From the NCBI RefSeq assembly GCF_017744835.1, contig NZ_JAGIAM010000001.1:1054001-1118000 (forward strand): a stretch of DNA of 64,000 nucleotides, read 5' to 3'. Within the stretch, counting starts at the first letter, position 1. Each line of letters starts with the position of its first letter. The notes below the pieces were generated by a model that was given only the letters and a program-made list of their open reading frames with translations, did no database searches and was not told the origin of the DNA. The stretch is from Sphingomonas sp. GTDB taxonomy: Bacteria; Pseudomonadota; Alphaproteobacteria; Sphingomonadales; Sphingomonadaceae. The translations under genes were made by a program, and so were the position numbers. Positions 54,488 to 62,465 of the stretch are shown here, one piece after another.

Positions 54488-54981
54488 TCTACACAACTCG
54501 CACAAGTCTGCCCTGACGCGCCGGAACCTACATCACGGGTCCAAGCACGCGGTTAAGCGCGGTGGTTAATGGCTGGTGTGCGATGAACGCATGCGTTCAC
54601 CGGCTTGACGGAAGTTGTGAGCTTGGCGCTCCAACGCATTTAGCCACTGGAGTTGCCGCATGGCGCGACCGATGCTAGGGCAGTGATTGCTCCCCTTCTT
54701 GTGTGGGAGCGTATCCGCGGCCACATCTGCCGCGACAGTTCAGGTTGACGCTCGTATGAGGCACTTTCCCCATTGTCCGCACCGCCAGGCCGTTTCGGCC
54801 GGCAGCGCGGGCGTGGCGGAGTTTCCGGACCACGCGTTCGGGCGTGCCCTTCGAGCAGCAGCATTTTTCGAAACCCGCGAGACCGCAGCCGGACGTCGTC
54901 CGGCCCGCGGCCGCATCATGTATCGCGCGCACGCGCTTAGCCCCATCGCGGATTCAGGCCGGCGCGCCCGGAGAACAATAA
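54488..54981. other. Divergent amiC / rne regulatory region with long RNase E leader
   Basis: 494 bases without a gene. It must contain the promoters of amiC (minus) and rne (plus). A perfect 16-bp palindrome TGAACGCATGCGTTCA is at 54584-54599. Near it are TTGACG (54604) and, further on, hairpins GCTCCC/GGGAGC (about 54689-54710) and GCGGC/GCCGC (about 54718-54734). A long structured leader on RNase E messages fits the known habit of RNase E of controlling its own mRNA by cleaving its 5' untranslated region; here that is inference. Confidence 0.6.
54584..54599. promoter_or_regulatory. Perfect 16-bp palindrome, candidate operator
   Basis: TGAACGCATGCGTTCA is fully symmetrical and lies about 100 bases upstream of amiC, between amiC and rne. 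Length and symmetry fit a dimeric repressor site; it does not match the alphaproteobacterial LexA box (GTTC-N7-GTTC direct repeat). Confidence 0.4.
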
Positions 54982-57675
54982 ATGACAATGCGTATGCTGA
55001 TCGACGCACGCCACCGGGAAGAGACCCGCGTGGCGGTCGTCAAGGGAAATCGAATCGAGGAGTTTGATTTCGAAAGCGCCGAGCGCAAGCAGCTCAAGGG
55101 TAATATCTATCTCGCCAAGGTGACGCGCGTGGAGCCCTCGCTCCAGGCGGCGTTCGTCGATTACGGCGGCAATCGCCACGGCTTCCTGGCCTTCAGCGAA
55201 ATCCACCCCGACTATTACCAGATCCCCAAGGAGGATCGCGAGGCGCTGCTCCGCGAGGAGGCCGAGCACGCTGCCGAGGAAGCCGCGCTGCGCGCTGCCG
55301 AGGACGGCGACGACGACGAGCATCTCGAGGGCGAGGACGGCGTCGAGGTCCTCGAGCGTCCCGCCGACGACGAGGACGGCGAGCACGAGGCCGAAACCGG
55401 CGAGGGCGAGGGCGAAGAGGCGAGCGAGAACCGCGGCCGCCGTCGCCGGCGCGGCGGCGGGGGCAACTCCGACGACGCCGAGGCACTGCGCCAGCGCCGC
55501 ATGAACCTGCGCCGCCGCTACAAGATCCAGGACGTGATCCGCCGCCGTCAGGTGCTGCTCGTCCAGGTCGTGAAGGAAGAGCGCGGCAACAAGGGCGCGG
55601 CGCTCACCACCTATCTCAGCCTCGCAGGCCGCTACTGCGTGCTGATGCCCAACACCGCGCACGGCGGCGGCATCTCGCGCAAGATCAGCTCGGCGGCGGA
55701 CCGCAAGCGCCTCAAGACGATCATGTCGGACCTCAAGCTGCCGCCGACCATGGGCTGCATCGTCCGCACCGCGGGGCTCCAGCGCACCAAGACCGAGATC
55801 AAGCGCGACTTCGACTATCTCGCCCGCCTGTGGGACGGGATCCGCGAGGAGACGCTGCGCTCCACCGCACCCGCGCTCGTCTATGGCGACAGCGACCTGA
55901 TCAAGCGCGCGATCCGCGACATCTATAATCGCGACATCGACGAAGTGATCGTCGAGGGCGAGGAGGGCTATCGCCAGGCCAAGGACTTCATGAAGCTCCT
56001 GATGCCGAGCCACGCCCGCAAGGTGAAGCAGTACGCCGACGCCGTGCCGCTGTTCCAGCGCGCGCATGTCGAGGACCAGCTCGCCGCGATGTATCACCCG
56101 GTCGTCCAGCTCAAGTCGGGCGGCTATCTGGTGATCAACCCGACCGAGGCGCTCGTCTCGATCGACATCAACTCGGGCCGCTCAACGCGCGAGCACAATA
56201 TCGAGCAGACCGCGACCGCGACCAACCTCGAAGCCGCACAGGAGATCGCGCGCCAGCTGCGCCTGCGCGACATGGCCGGCCTCGTCGTGATCGACTTCAT
56301 CGACATGGACCACGGATCGAATGTCCGGAAGGTCGAGAAGGCGATGAAGGAAGCGCTCAAGAACGATCGCGCGCGCATCCAGGTCGGCCGCATCAGCGCC
56401 TTCGGCCTGATGGAGATGAGCCGCCAGCGCCTGCGCACCGGCGTGCTCGAAGCCTCCACTCGCCAGTGCCCGCATTGCGAGGGCACCGGGCTGGTCCGCA
56501 CCGCCTCGTCGGCCGGCCTCTCGGCGCTGCGCCTGATCGAGGACGAGGCCGCACGCGGCCGCGGCTCGCAGCTCACGCTCCGCGCGAGCCAGGAAGCGGC
56601 CTTCTATGTGCTCAACAAGAAGCGCGGCGAGCTCGCCGAGATCGAGGATCGCTACGGCGTCACGATCGAAGTCGCTTCGGACGGCGAGCTCGAAGGCGCG
56701 CGCATGTCGGTCGAGGCCTCGGGCCCGCCGCCGGCGCATGCGCCCAGGATCGAGCGCCTCGTCGAGGAGCCCGAGGAAGACTATGTCGAGGAAGCCGACG
56801 AGCTCGAGGAAGAGGAAGCCGAGGAGGCCGTCGAGCGTCGCGCCGAGCGTGGCGAGCGCGGCGAAGGCGCCGAGGGCGAAGGCCGCAAGCGCCGCCGCCG
56901 CCGCCGCGGTCGTGGCCGTCGCGGCCGCGAGGGTGAGGGCGATGGCGCGCAGGAAACCGGCGCCGAGACCGACGAGGACGTCGAGGCCGGCGAGGGCGAA
57001 ACCGAGAGCGAGCTCGAAGCCGGCGAGCGCCCGGCCGAGGACGCGGGCGAAGGCGAGGGCGGCCGCAAGCGTCGCCGTCGCGGCCGTCGCGGTGGCCGTC
57101 GCGGTGGCGCCCAGGCCGAGGAAGGTGTCGCCGAGGCGGCAGGCGTGATCGAGGCCGAGGCCGAGCCGAGCGACGTCGTCGTCGCGGCTGAGCCCGAAGC
57201 GGAGGCCGCTCCGGCCGAAGCCGAGGCCCCGGCGCCCAAGCGCCGCCGCAGCCGCAAGAAGGTCGAGGCCGAAGCCGAAGCACCCGCCGAGGCCGCGGCC
57301 GAGGTAGTGGCCGAAGCTCCCGCTGCCGAACCGGTCGAGGCCGAAGCCAAGCCCAAGCGCAGCCGTCGCAAGAAGGCCGAGCCGGTCGAAGCCGAAGCCG
57401 AAACCGAAACCGCCGTCGAGGCGCCGGCCGCTGCCGAACCCGAGGCTCCTGCCGCCGAGGAGGCTCCGGCTCCCAGGCGCCGCTCCAGCCGCCGCAAGGC
57501 CGCGCCGGAGCCGGTCGCCGAGGCGCCTGCCGAGCCCGAAGCCGAAGTCGCCCAGGATCTCGCGCCTGCCGAGCAAGCGGCCGAGGTCGCTGCGGAAGAG
57601 CCGGCCGAAGCCGGCGAGCCGGGTGAGGAAGGCACGCCGCGTCGCGGCTGGTGGCAGCGGACTTTCGGCGCCTGA
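54982..57675 (+). CDS. rne: Ribonuclease E
   Basis: 897 residues. N-terminal S1 domain (about 35-200) split by an acidic, low-complexity insert (about 90-165, rich in Glu/Asp). Then come the DNase-I-like catalytic core with metal Asp residues in ETLVSIDINSGRST-type sequence and LVVIDFIDMDHGSN, and the zinc-link CPHC at 496-499 (QCPHCEGTG). The C-terminal 300 residues are disordered, with alternating Arg-rich clusters (RRRRRGRRGG) and Ala/Glu/Pro repeats. That resembles the degradosome scaffold part that binds RNA and partner proteins. It starts mRNA decay and processes rRNA and tRNA. GGAG lies 9 bases before the ATG. Confidence 0.96.
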   Translation: MTMRMLIDARHREETRVAVVKGNRIEEFDFESAERKQLKGNIYLAKVTRVEPSLQAAFVDYGGNRHGFLAFSEIHPDYYQIPKEDREALLREEAEHAAEEAALRAAEDGDDDEHLEGEDGVEVLERPADDEDGEHEAETGEGEGEEASENRGRRRRRGGGGNSDDAEALRQRRMNLRRRYKIQDVIRRRQVLLVQVVKEERGNKGAALTTYLSLAGRYCVLMPNTAHGGGISRKISSAADRKRLKTIMSDLKLPPTMGCIVRTAGLQRTKTEIKRDFDYLARLWDGIREETLRSTAPALVYGDSDLIKRAIRDIYNRDIDEVIVEGEEGYRQAKDFMKLLMPSHARKVKQYADAVPLFQRAHVEDQLAAMYHPVVQLKSGGYLVINPTEALVSIDINSGRSTREHNIEQTATATNLEAAQEIARQLRLRDMAGLVVIDFIDMDHGSNVRKVEKAMKEALKNDRARIQVGRISAFGLMEMSRQRLRTGVLEASTRQCPHCEGTGLVRTASSAGLSALRLIEDEAARGRGSQLTLRASQEAAFYVLNKKRGELAEIEDRYGVTIEVASDGELEGARMSVEASGPPPAHAPRIERLVEEPEEDYVEEADELEEEEAEEAVERRAERGERGEGAEGEGRKRRRRRRGRGRRGREGEGDGAQETGAETDEDVEAGEGETESELEAGERPAEDAGEGEGGRKRRRRGRRGGRRGGAQAEEGVAEAAGVIEAEAEPSDVVVAAEPEAEAAPAEAEAPAPKRRRSRKKVEAEAEAPAEAAAEVVAEAPAAEPVEAEAKPKRSRRKKAEPVEAEAETETAVEAPAAAEPEAPAAEEAPAPRRRSSRRKAAPEPVAEAPAEPEAEVAQDLAPAEQAAEVAAEEPAEAGEPGEEGTPRRGWWQRTFGA

Positions 57676-57747
57676 GCGTGAAGGGGGAGCGGACGGACGC
57701 AATGTCCTTCCGCTCCCCTCCTCCACGCTTCACGCGATGTTCATCGC
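57676..57747 (+). terminator. Nested hairpin element after rne, possible terminator
   Basis: Immediately after the rne stop, GCGTGAAG (57676-57683) pairs with CTTCACGC (57728-57735). Inside it a 15-base arm GGGGAGCGGACGGAC (57684-57698) pairs with 57704-57718, one mismatch. A third small hairpin GCGATG/CATCGC follows. No U-run is present, so it may act in a Rho-independent way only weakly, or stabilise the 3' end. Confidence 0.45.
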
Positions 57748-57786
57748 GCCTGCCCGAGAGCGTTGCCGGCCGGGGAGTTTGAGACG

Positions 57787-59166
57787 ATGATGCAGCGCAT
57801 GAGGCGCCTTGCGACTTTACTGGCCCTGTTTTGCCTGTCTTGCTTCGCAGCGAGTCCGGCGATGGCCCAATCGATCCTGCGCGATGCCGAGACCGAGGCG
57901 CTGCTCGCCGACATGGCGCGCCCGCTCGCCCAGGCGGCCGGTCTTTCCCCCGCCAATTTCCGCGTCGTGCTGGTCCAGGACAAGTCGATCAACGCCTTCG
58001 TCGCGGGCGGGCAGATCGTCTACATTCACACCGGCCTGCTCGACGCCGCGGATACCGCCAACGAAGTCCAGGGCGTGATCGCGCACGAGATCGGCCATAT
58101 CGTCGGCGGCCACGCCGTGATGCAGAACGACGGCGGCTACACCAAGATCTCGATTCTCAGCCTGTTGCTCGGCGCCGCTGCAATGGCTGCGGGCGCGGGC
58201 GACGCCGGCGCGGGCATCCTGATGATGGGCCAGCGCGCTGCGATCGGCAAATATCTCGCCTTCAGCCGCGTCCAGGAATCCTCTGCCGACGCGGCCGGCT
58301 CGCGCTTCCTCATCACCGCCGGGATGAGCGGGCGGGGCATGCTGAGCTTCTTCGACAAGCTCACTGCCGAGATGCACCGCTACGGCTATTACACCACCGA
58401 TCCCGAGGTGGACCCGTTCGCGCAGACTCACCCGATGTCGGCCGAGCGCGTCGAGACGCTCAAGGCGGACCTGCAGAAGGCGCCGACCTGGACCAAGCCG
58501 CTCGATCCGGCGATCGAGGCGCGGTTCAAGCGCGTGCAGGCCAAGCTGCGCGGCTATGTCAACGAGCCCGAGGCGACGCTGCGCCTCTATCCGCCGTCGA
58601 ACAACTCGGTCGCCGCCCATTATGCGCGCGCCTACGCCTATCATAAGTCGGGCTACCCCGATCAGGCCGCGGCGGAGACGGCGGCGCTGGTCAAGTCCGA
58701 TCCGCACGATCCCTATTTCCTCGAGCTCGAGGGCCAGATTCTGCTCGAATCGGGCAAGCCGGCCGAGGCGCTGGCGCCGCTGCGCGAAGCGACCCAGCGC
58801 TCAAACAACCAGCCGCTGATCGCGGCCACCTTCGGCCATGCGCTGCTCGCGACCGAGGACGACAGCCATCTCGCCGAGGCCGAGGCGATACTCCGCCAGG
58901 CGGTCGCACGCGACAAGGAGAATCCCTTTGCCTGGATGCAGCTCGGCACCGTCTACGAGCGCAAGGGCGACGAGCCGCGCACCGCGCTCGCCACGGCCGA
59001 GCGCGCCAATATGATGGGCGACGCGCGCACCGCGCTGGTCAGCGCGCGCTCGGCGATGGCCGGCCTGCCGCAGGGCTCGTCCGACTGGGTGCGCGCGCAG
59101 GACATCATGATGGTTTCGCAGACCGCGATGGAAGAAGAGAAGCGCAAGGGGCGCCGGCTGCAATGA
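57787..59166 (+). CDS. M48 family metalloprotease with TPR repeats (BepA-like)
   Basis: 459 residues from ATG 57787 (GGGGAG 9 bases upstream). Signal peptide (about 3-27, ending SPAMAQ), M48 protease domain with HEIGH (about residue 103, GVIAHEIGHIVGGHAV) and the downstream Glu in ESSADAAGSRFL, then C-terminal TPR repeats (about 290-455). This is the layout of BepA, a periplasmic protease-chaperone that helps assemble or degrade outer-membrane proteins such as LptD. Its stop overlaps the DsbA-like start (ATGA), which fits because LptD needs correct disulfides. Confidence 0.9.
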   Translation: MMQRMRRLATLLALFCLSCFAASPAMAQSILRDAETEALLADMARPLAQAAGLSPANFRVVLVQDKSINAFVAGGQIVYIHTGLLDAADTANEVQGVIAHEIGHIVGGHAVMQNDGGYTKISILSLLLGAAAMAAGAGDAGAGILMMGQRAAIGKYLAFSRVQESSADAAGSRFLITAGMSGRGMLSFFDKLTAEMHRYGYYTTDPEVDPFAQTHPMSAERVETLKADLQKAPTWTKPLDPAIEARFKRVQAKLRGYVNEPEATLRLYPPSNNSVAAHYARAYAYHKSGYPDQAAAETAALVKSDPHDPYFLELEGQILLESGKPAEALAPLREATQRSNNQPLIAATFGHALLATEDDSHLAEAEAILRQAVARDKENPFAWMQLGTVYERKGDEPRTALATAERANMMGDARTALVSARSAMAGLPQGSSDWVRAQDIMMVSQTAMEEEKRKGRRLQ

Positions 59167-59921
59167 TCGAGAAGCTGCTGCGCAACCCGCTGGCGCTCGC
59201 CGGCGCCTTCGTCGCATCGGCGCTGCTCGGCGCCGCGCTGTTCGCCGCGCTGATCGCGCTGGTGCCTTCGCTCGCCGGCCCGGCGGTGCGCGGCTATCTG
59301 CTCGCCCATCCCGAAGTGCTTCCCGAGGCGATGGACCGGCTCCAGGCGCGCGAGAACGAGCAGGCGGAAAAGGCCCAACAGCACGCGCAGGCCGCGCTGC
59401 CCGGGCACCTGCAGAACCTCACCACGCCGTTCGGCTCGGCCTGGGCGGGCAATCCCAGCGGCGACGTCACGCTGGTCGCCTTCATGGATTATGCCTGCGG
59501 CTATTGCCGCGCCAGCCTGCCCGGCATCGCCGAGCTGCTCGCGAAGGACCCCAACGTCCGCATCGTCTACCGTGAATATCCGGTGCTGGGGCCCGAGAGC
59601 GTGACTGCGGCGCGCTGGGCGCTGGCGGCCGCCGAGCAGGGCAAGTATCTCGCGTTCCACGAGGCGCTATTCCAGGCCGACGGTCCCAGCGACCAGGCCA
59701 TCGCCGCCGCGGCGCAAAAGGCCGGGCTCGACATGGCCCGCGCCGAGCAGGCGATCCGCTCCAAGCCGGTCGAGCAGGAAATCACCAGCAACCACCGCCT
59801 GGGCGCCGAGCTGGCGATGACTGGCACGCCGAGCTGGGTGATCGGCGGCAAGCTCTTCTACGGCGCCCGCGACTATCAGGGCCTGGCAGAGGCGGTCGCC
59901 GCGGCTCGGGCGAAGAAGTAA
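59163..59921 (+). CDS. DsbA family thiol-disulfide oxidoreductase
   Basis: 252 residues: N-terminal membrane anchor or signal (about 12-38), a helical stretch like the oligomerisation region of ScsC/Com1-type proteins (about 50-85), then a DsbA-type thioredoxin fold with the active site CGYC (about 113-116, MDYACGYCRASLPG) and the cis-Pro loop TPSWVIGGK. It makes or shuffles disulfides in the periplasm. Coupled to the BepA-like gene; DsbB at 11069-11554 could reoxidise it, which is inference. Confidence 0.9.
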   Translation: MIEKLLRNPLALAGAFVASALLGAALFAALIALVPSLAGPAVRGYLLAHPEVLPEAMDRLQARENEQAEKAQQHAQAALPGHLQNLTTPFGSAWAGNPSGDVTLVAFMDYACGYCRASLPGIAELLAKDPNVRIVYREYPVLGPESVTAARWALAAAEQGKYLAFHEALFQADGPSDQAIAAAAQKAGLDMARAEQAIRSKPVEQEITSNHRLGAELAMTGTPSWVIGGKLFYGARDYQGLAEAVAAARAKK

Positions 59922-59945
59922 CCGAGGGCGGAACTCCAGCCCGCG

Positions 59946-60488
59946 TCAGGAGGCGGGTTGCGGCCTCACCGGCTCGTTCAGAAGCGGTACGAGCAACTCG
60001 TTGAGTCGATCGAGATTGAAAGCGCCGGCCTTGGCGTAGCGGACCACGCCGTTGCGATCGATCACGATGTTGGTCGGTACGGCCGATTGGATCGCCCCAT
60101 AGGGGCCGCGGACGGAGCGCACCGCGGGTATCTTCATTGCGGCGAAGAGTTCCTTGAGCTTGTATATCGGCAACGAACCCTCGGTTGTCACCGCAAAGAC
60201 GCGCAGCCCCGCGTTCTTGCGAAATCCGTAATAGGAATCCAGCGTCGGCAGTTCGGCGCGGCACGGAACGCACCAGGTCGCCCAGAAATTGAGAACGATC
60301 ACGTTGCCGCGCAGTTCGTCGAGCGTGACGCGGCTGCCGTCGACCAGCGTCAGCGTGAAATCCGGCGCGGGCTTGCCAACCTTTACCGAGGATGGCGCCG
60401 CTGGCATGCTCGGCGCGGCGCTGGCGAGCACGAAACCGAGCGCCGCCAATAGTGCCACGCGAACAGGCACTGAGATTCCTGCCTTCAT
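59946..60488 (-). CDS. TlpA-like thioredoxin domain protein
   Basis: 180 residues with a signal peptide (about 1-27) and a ResA/TlpA fold: GKPAPDFTLTLVDGSRVTLDEL, active site WATWCVPCRAELPTL (CVPC, about 74-77), and VPTNIVIDRNGVVRY with the cis-Pro. These periplasmic proteins reduce disulfides, often for cytochrome c maturation, though no such genes are nearby. It is convergent with the DsbA-like gene (24 bases apart). Confidence 0.88.
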   Translation of the reverse strand: MKAGISVPVRVALLAALGFVLASAAPSMPAAPSSVKVGKPAPDFTLTLVDGSRVTLDELRGNVIVLNFWATWCVPCRAELPTLDSYYGFRKNAGLRVFAVTTEGSLPIYKLKELFAAMKIPAVRSVRGPYGAIQSAVPTNIVIDRNGVVRYAKAGAFNLDRLNELLVPLLNEPVRPQPAS

Positions 60489-60655
60489 GAAGTTCCCCCT
60501 TCTGCCCCGCGCGAATCCTGGCGGGCACCGGGCGCCGGGTCAAGCAAATCGGCCGCACCATTCCGCGCGCTCGCGGCAATGAAATGGCCTTGCCCCGCCT
60601 TGTCCCCCCGCACCCCGGCACCTACGTAACGGGTCCGTTCCGTTCCGGGGGCTCT

Positions 60656-61606
60656 ATGCAACCAATCCTGTCGGTCTCTCAGGTCAGCAAGACCTATGGC
60701 TCGGGGCAGAAAGCGCTCGAGCATGTCGATCTCGAAATTCGCCGCGGCGAGATCTTTGCGCTGCTCGGCCCTAATGGCGCGGGCAAGACCACGCTGATCT
60801 CGATCATCTGCGGCATCGTCACGCCCAGCTCGGGCACGATCCTGGTCGACGGCCATGACGCGATCCGCCATCCGCGGGAGGCGCGATCGCGGATCGGACT
60901 GGTGCCGCAGGAACTGTCGGTCGACATGTTCGAGACGGTGCTCGCGACGATGCGCTTCAGCCGCGGCCTGTTCGGCAAGGCGCAGGACCCCGCGCACACC
61001 GAGCAGGTGCTCCGCGACCTGTCGCTGTGGGACAAGCGCAATTCCAAGATCATGGAGCTGTCGGGCGGCATGAAGCGCCGCGTGCTGATCGCCAAGGCGC
61101 TCAGCCACGAACCCGACATCCTCTTCCTCGACGAGCCCACCGCGGGCGTCGACGTCTCGCTCCGCCGCGACATGTGGAAGCTGATCGGGAGCCTGCGCGA
61201 ACGCGGCGTCACGATCATCCTCACCACCCACTATATCGAAGAGGCCGAGGAAATGGCCGACCGGGTGGGCGTCATCAACAAGGGCCAGCTGCTCCTCGTC
61301 GACGAGAAGTCCGCACTCATGAAGAAGCTGGGCAAGCGCGAGCTCGACCTGTCGCTGGTCGAGCCGATGGAGACGATCCCGGCAGGACTGGAGGACTGGC
61401 ATCTGAGCCTCGAGGACGAGGGCCATCGCCTGCGCTACACCTTCGACGCCCAGGCCGAGCGTACCGGTATCCCCTCGCTGCTGCGCAAGCTCGGCGAGCT
61501 CGGCATCGCCTTCAAGGACCTCGACACGTCCAAGTCGAGCCTCGAGGACATTTTCGTCGACCTGGTCGAGCACCGCGACGCCGCCAACGAAGGAGCCGCG
61601 GCATGA
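60656..61606 (+). CDS. ABC transporter ATP-binding protein (YadG-like)
   Basis: 316 residues from ATG 60656; in-frame codons from 60584 are less likely. Full ABC ATPase: Walker [13 protein letters not shown] (about 41), Q-loop VPQELSVD, signature [15 protein letters not shown], Walker [14 protein letters not shown] and the H-loop [16 protein letters not shown] 90-residue C-terminal regulatory region follows. With the permease it resembles E. coli YadG-YadH, a type-2 ABC exporter of unknown substrate. ATGA overlap with the permease gene. Confidence 0.92.
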   Translation: MQPILSVSQVSKTYGSGQKALEHVDLEIRRGEIFALLGPNGAGKTTLISIICGIVTPSSGTILVDGHDAIRHPREARSRIGLVPQELSVDMFETVLATMRFSRGLFGKAQDPAHTEQVLRDLSLWDKRNSKIMELSGGMKRRVLIAKALSHEPDILFLDEPTAGVDVSLRRDMWKLIGSLRERGVTIILTTHYIEEAEEMADRVGVINKGQLLLVDEKSALMKKLGKRELDLSLVEPMETIPAGLEDWHLSLEDEGHRLRYTFDAQAERTGIPSLLRKLGELGIAFKDLDTSKSSLEDIFVDLVEHRDAANEGAAA

Positions 61607-62373
61607 CCGGGATCAACTTCCACGGCATCTGGGCGATCTACCGCTTCGAGATGGCGCGCACACTGCGCACGCTCTGGCAGAGCGTGGCGACGCCGGTGAT
61701 CACCACGTCACTCTATTTCATCGTCTTCGGCGGCGCGATCGGCAGCCGCATCCAGGACGTGGGCGGCGTGAACTACGGCGCCTTCCTGGTGCCCGGGCTG
61801 ATCATGCTGACCTTGCTCACCCAGAGCATCTCGAATGCGTCGATCGGCATCTACTTTCCCAAGTTCACCGGGACGATCTTCGAACTGCTCTCGGCGCCGA
61901 TCTCGTCGGTCGAGCTGGTCGTCGGCTATGTCGGCGCGGCGGCGACCAAGTCGGTGGCGATCGGGCTGATCATCCTGATCACCTCGGCCTGTTTCGTCGA
62001 CCTGCGGGTCGATCATCCCGCGGCGATGATCGCCTTCCTGCTGCTGACCTCGGTCGCCTTCTCGATGCTCGGCTTCATCATCGGGATCTGGGCCAAGGGC
62101 TTCGAGCAGCTCAACTTCGTGCCCGCGCTGCTGATCACCCCGCTCACTTTCCTCGGCGGCGCCTTCTATTCGATCGACATGCTGCCCCATCCCTGGCGGA
62201 CAGTGAGCTTGTTCAATCCCGTGGTCTATCTGGTCAGCGGCTTCCGCTGGAGCTTCTTCGGCCAGGGCGACGTCGGCATCGGCTGGAGCCTGGGCTTCAC
62301 CGCGGCCTTCCTCGCCGTCTGCCTCGGGCTGATCATCGCGATCTTCCGCACGGGGTACCGGCTGAAGAACTGA
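61603..62373 (+). CDS. ABC-2 type transporter permease (YadH-like)
   Basis: 256 residues with six membrane segments. ABC-2 features: [23 protein letters not shown] near the start, [23 protein letters not shown], and the late [31 protein letters not shown] block. Forms the channel with the preceding ATPase; probably exports a lipid, polysaccharide or drug. A palindromic repeat separates it from ppc. Confidence 0.92.
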   Translation: MTGINFHGIWAIYRFEMARTLRTLWQSVATPVITTSLYFIVFGGAIGSRIQDVGGVNYGAFLVPGLIMLTLLTQSISNASIGIYFPKFTGTIFELLSAPISSVELVVGYVGAAATKSVAIGLIILITSACFVDLRVDHPAAMIAFLLLTSVAFSMLGFIIGIWAKGFEQLNFVPALLITPLTFLGGAFYSIDMLPHPWRTVSLFNPVVYLVSGFRWSFFGQGDVGIGWSLGFTAAFLAVCLGLIIAIFRTGYRLKN

Positions 62374-62377
62374 TCTC

Positions 62378-62459
62378 CGTCATCCCCGCGAAGGCGGGGA
62401 CCCAGGAATCGCAGGCGATGTCCTCGTGATTCTGGGCACCCGCCTGCGCGGGGGTGACG
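62378..62459. repeat. Palindromic intergenic repeat, copy 2
   Basis: An 82-base imperfect inverted repeat, CGTCATCCCCGCGAAGGCGG to CCTGCGCGGGGGTGACG with inner GGGACCCAGGAATC / GATTCTGGGCACC. Shares ends and inner symmetry with the copy at 28222-28304. It fills the gap between two convergent genes, a typical site for such repeats. Confidence 0.85.
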
Positions 62460-62465
62460 ACTTAA

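Noticed and set aside
54551..54570. Possible CtrA site TTAA...TTAA upstream of amiC/rne
   Set aside because: The two TTAA halves are 9 bases apart; the CtrA consensus needs 7.
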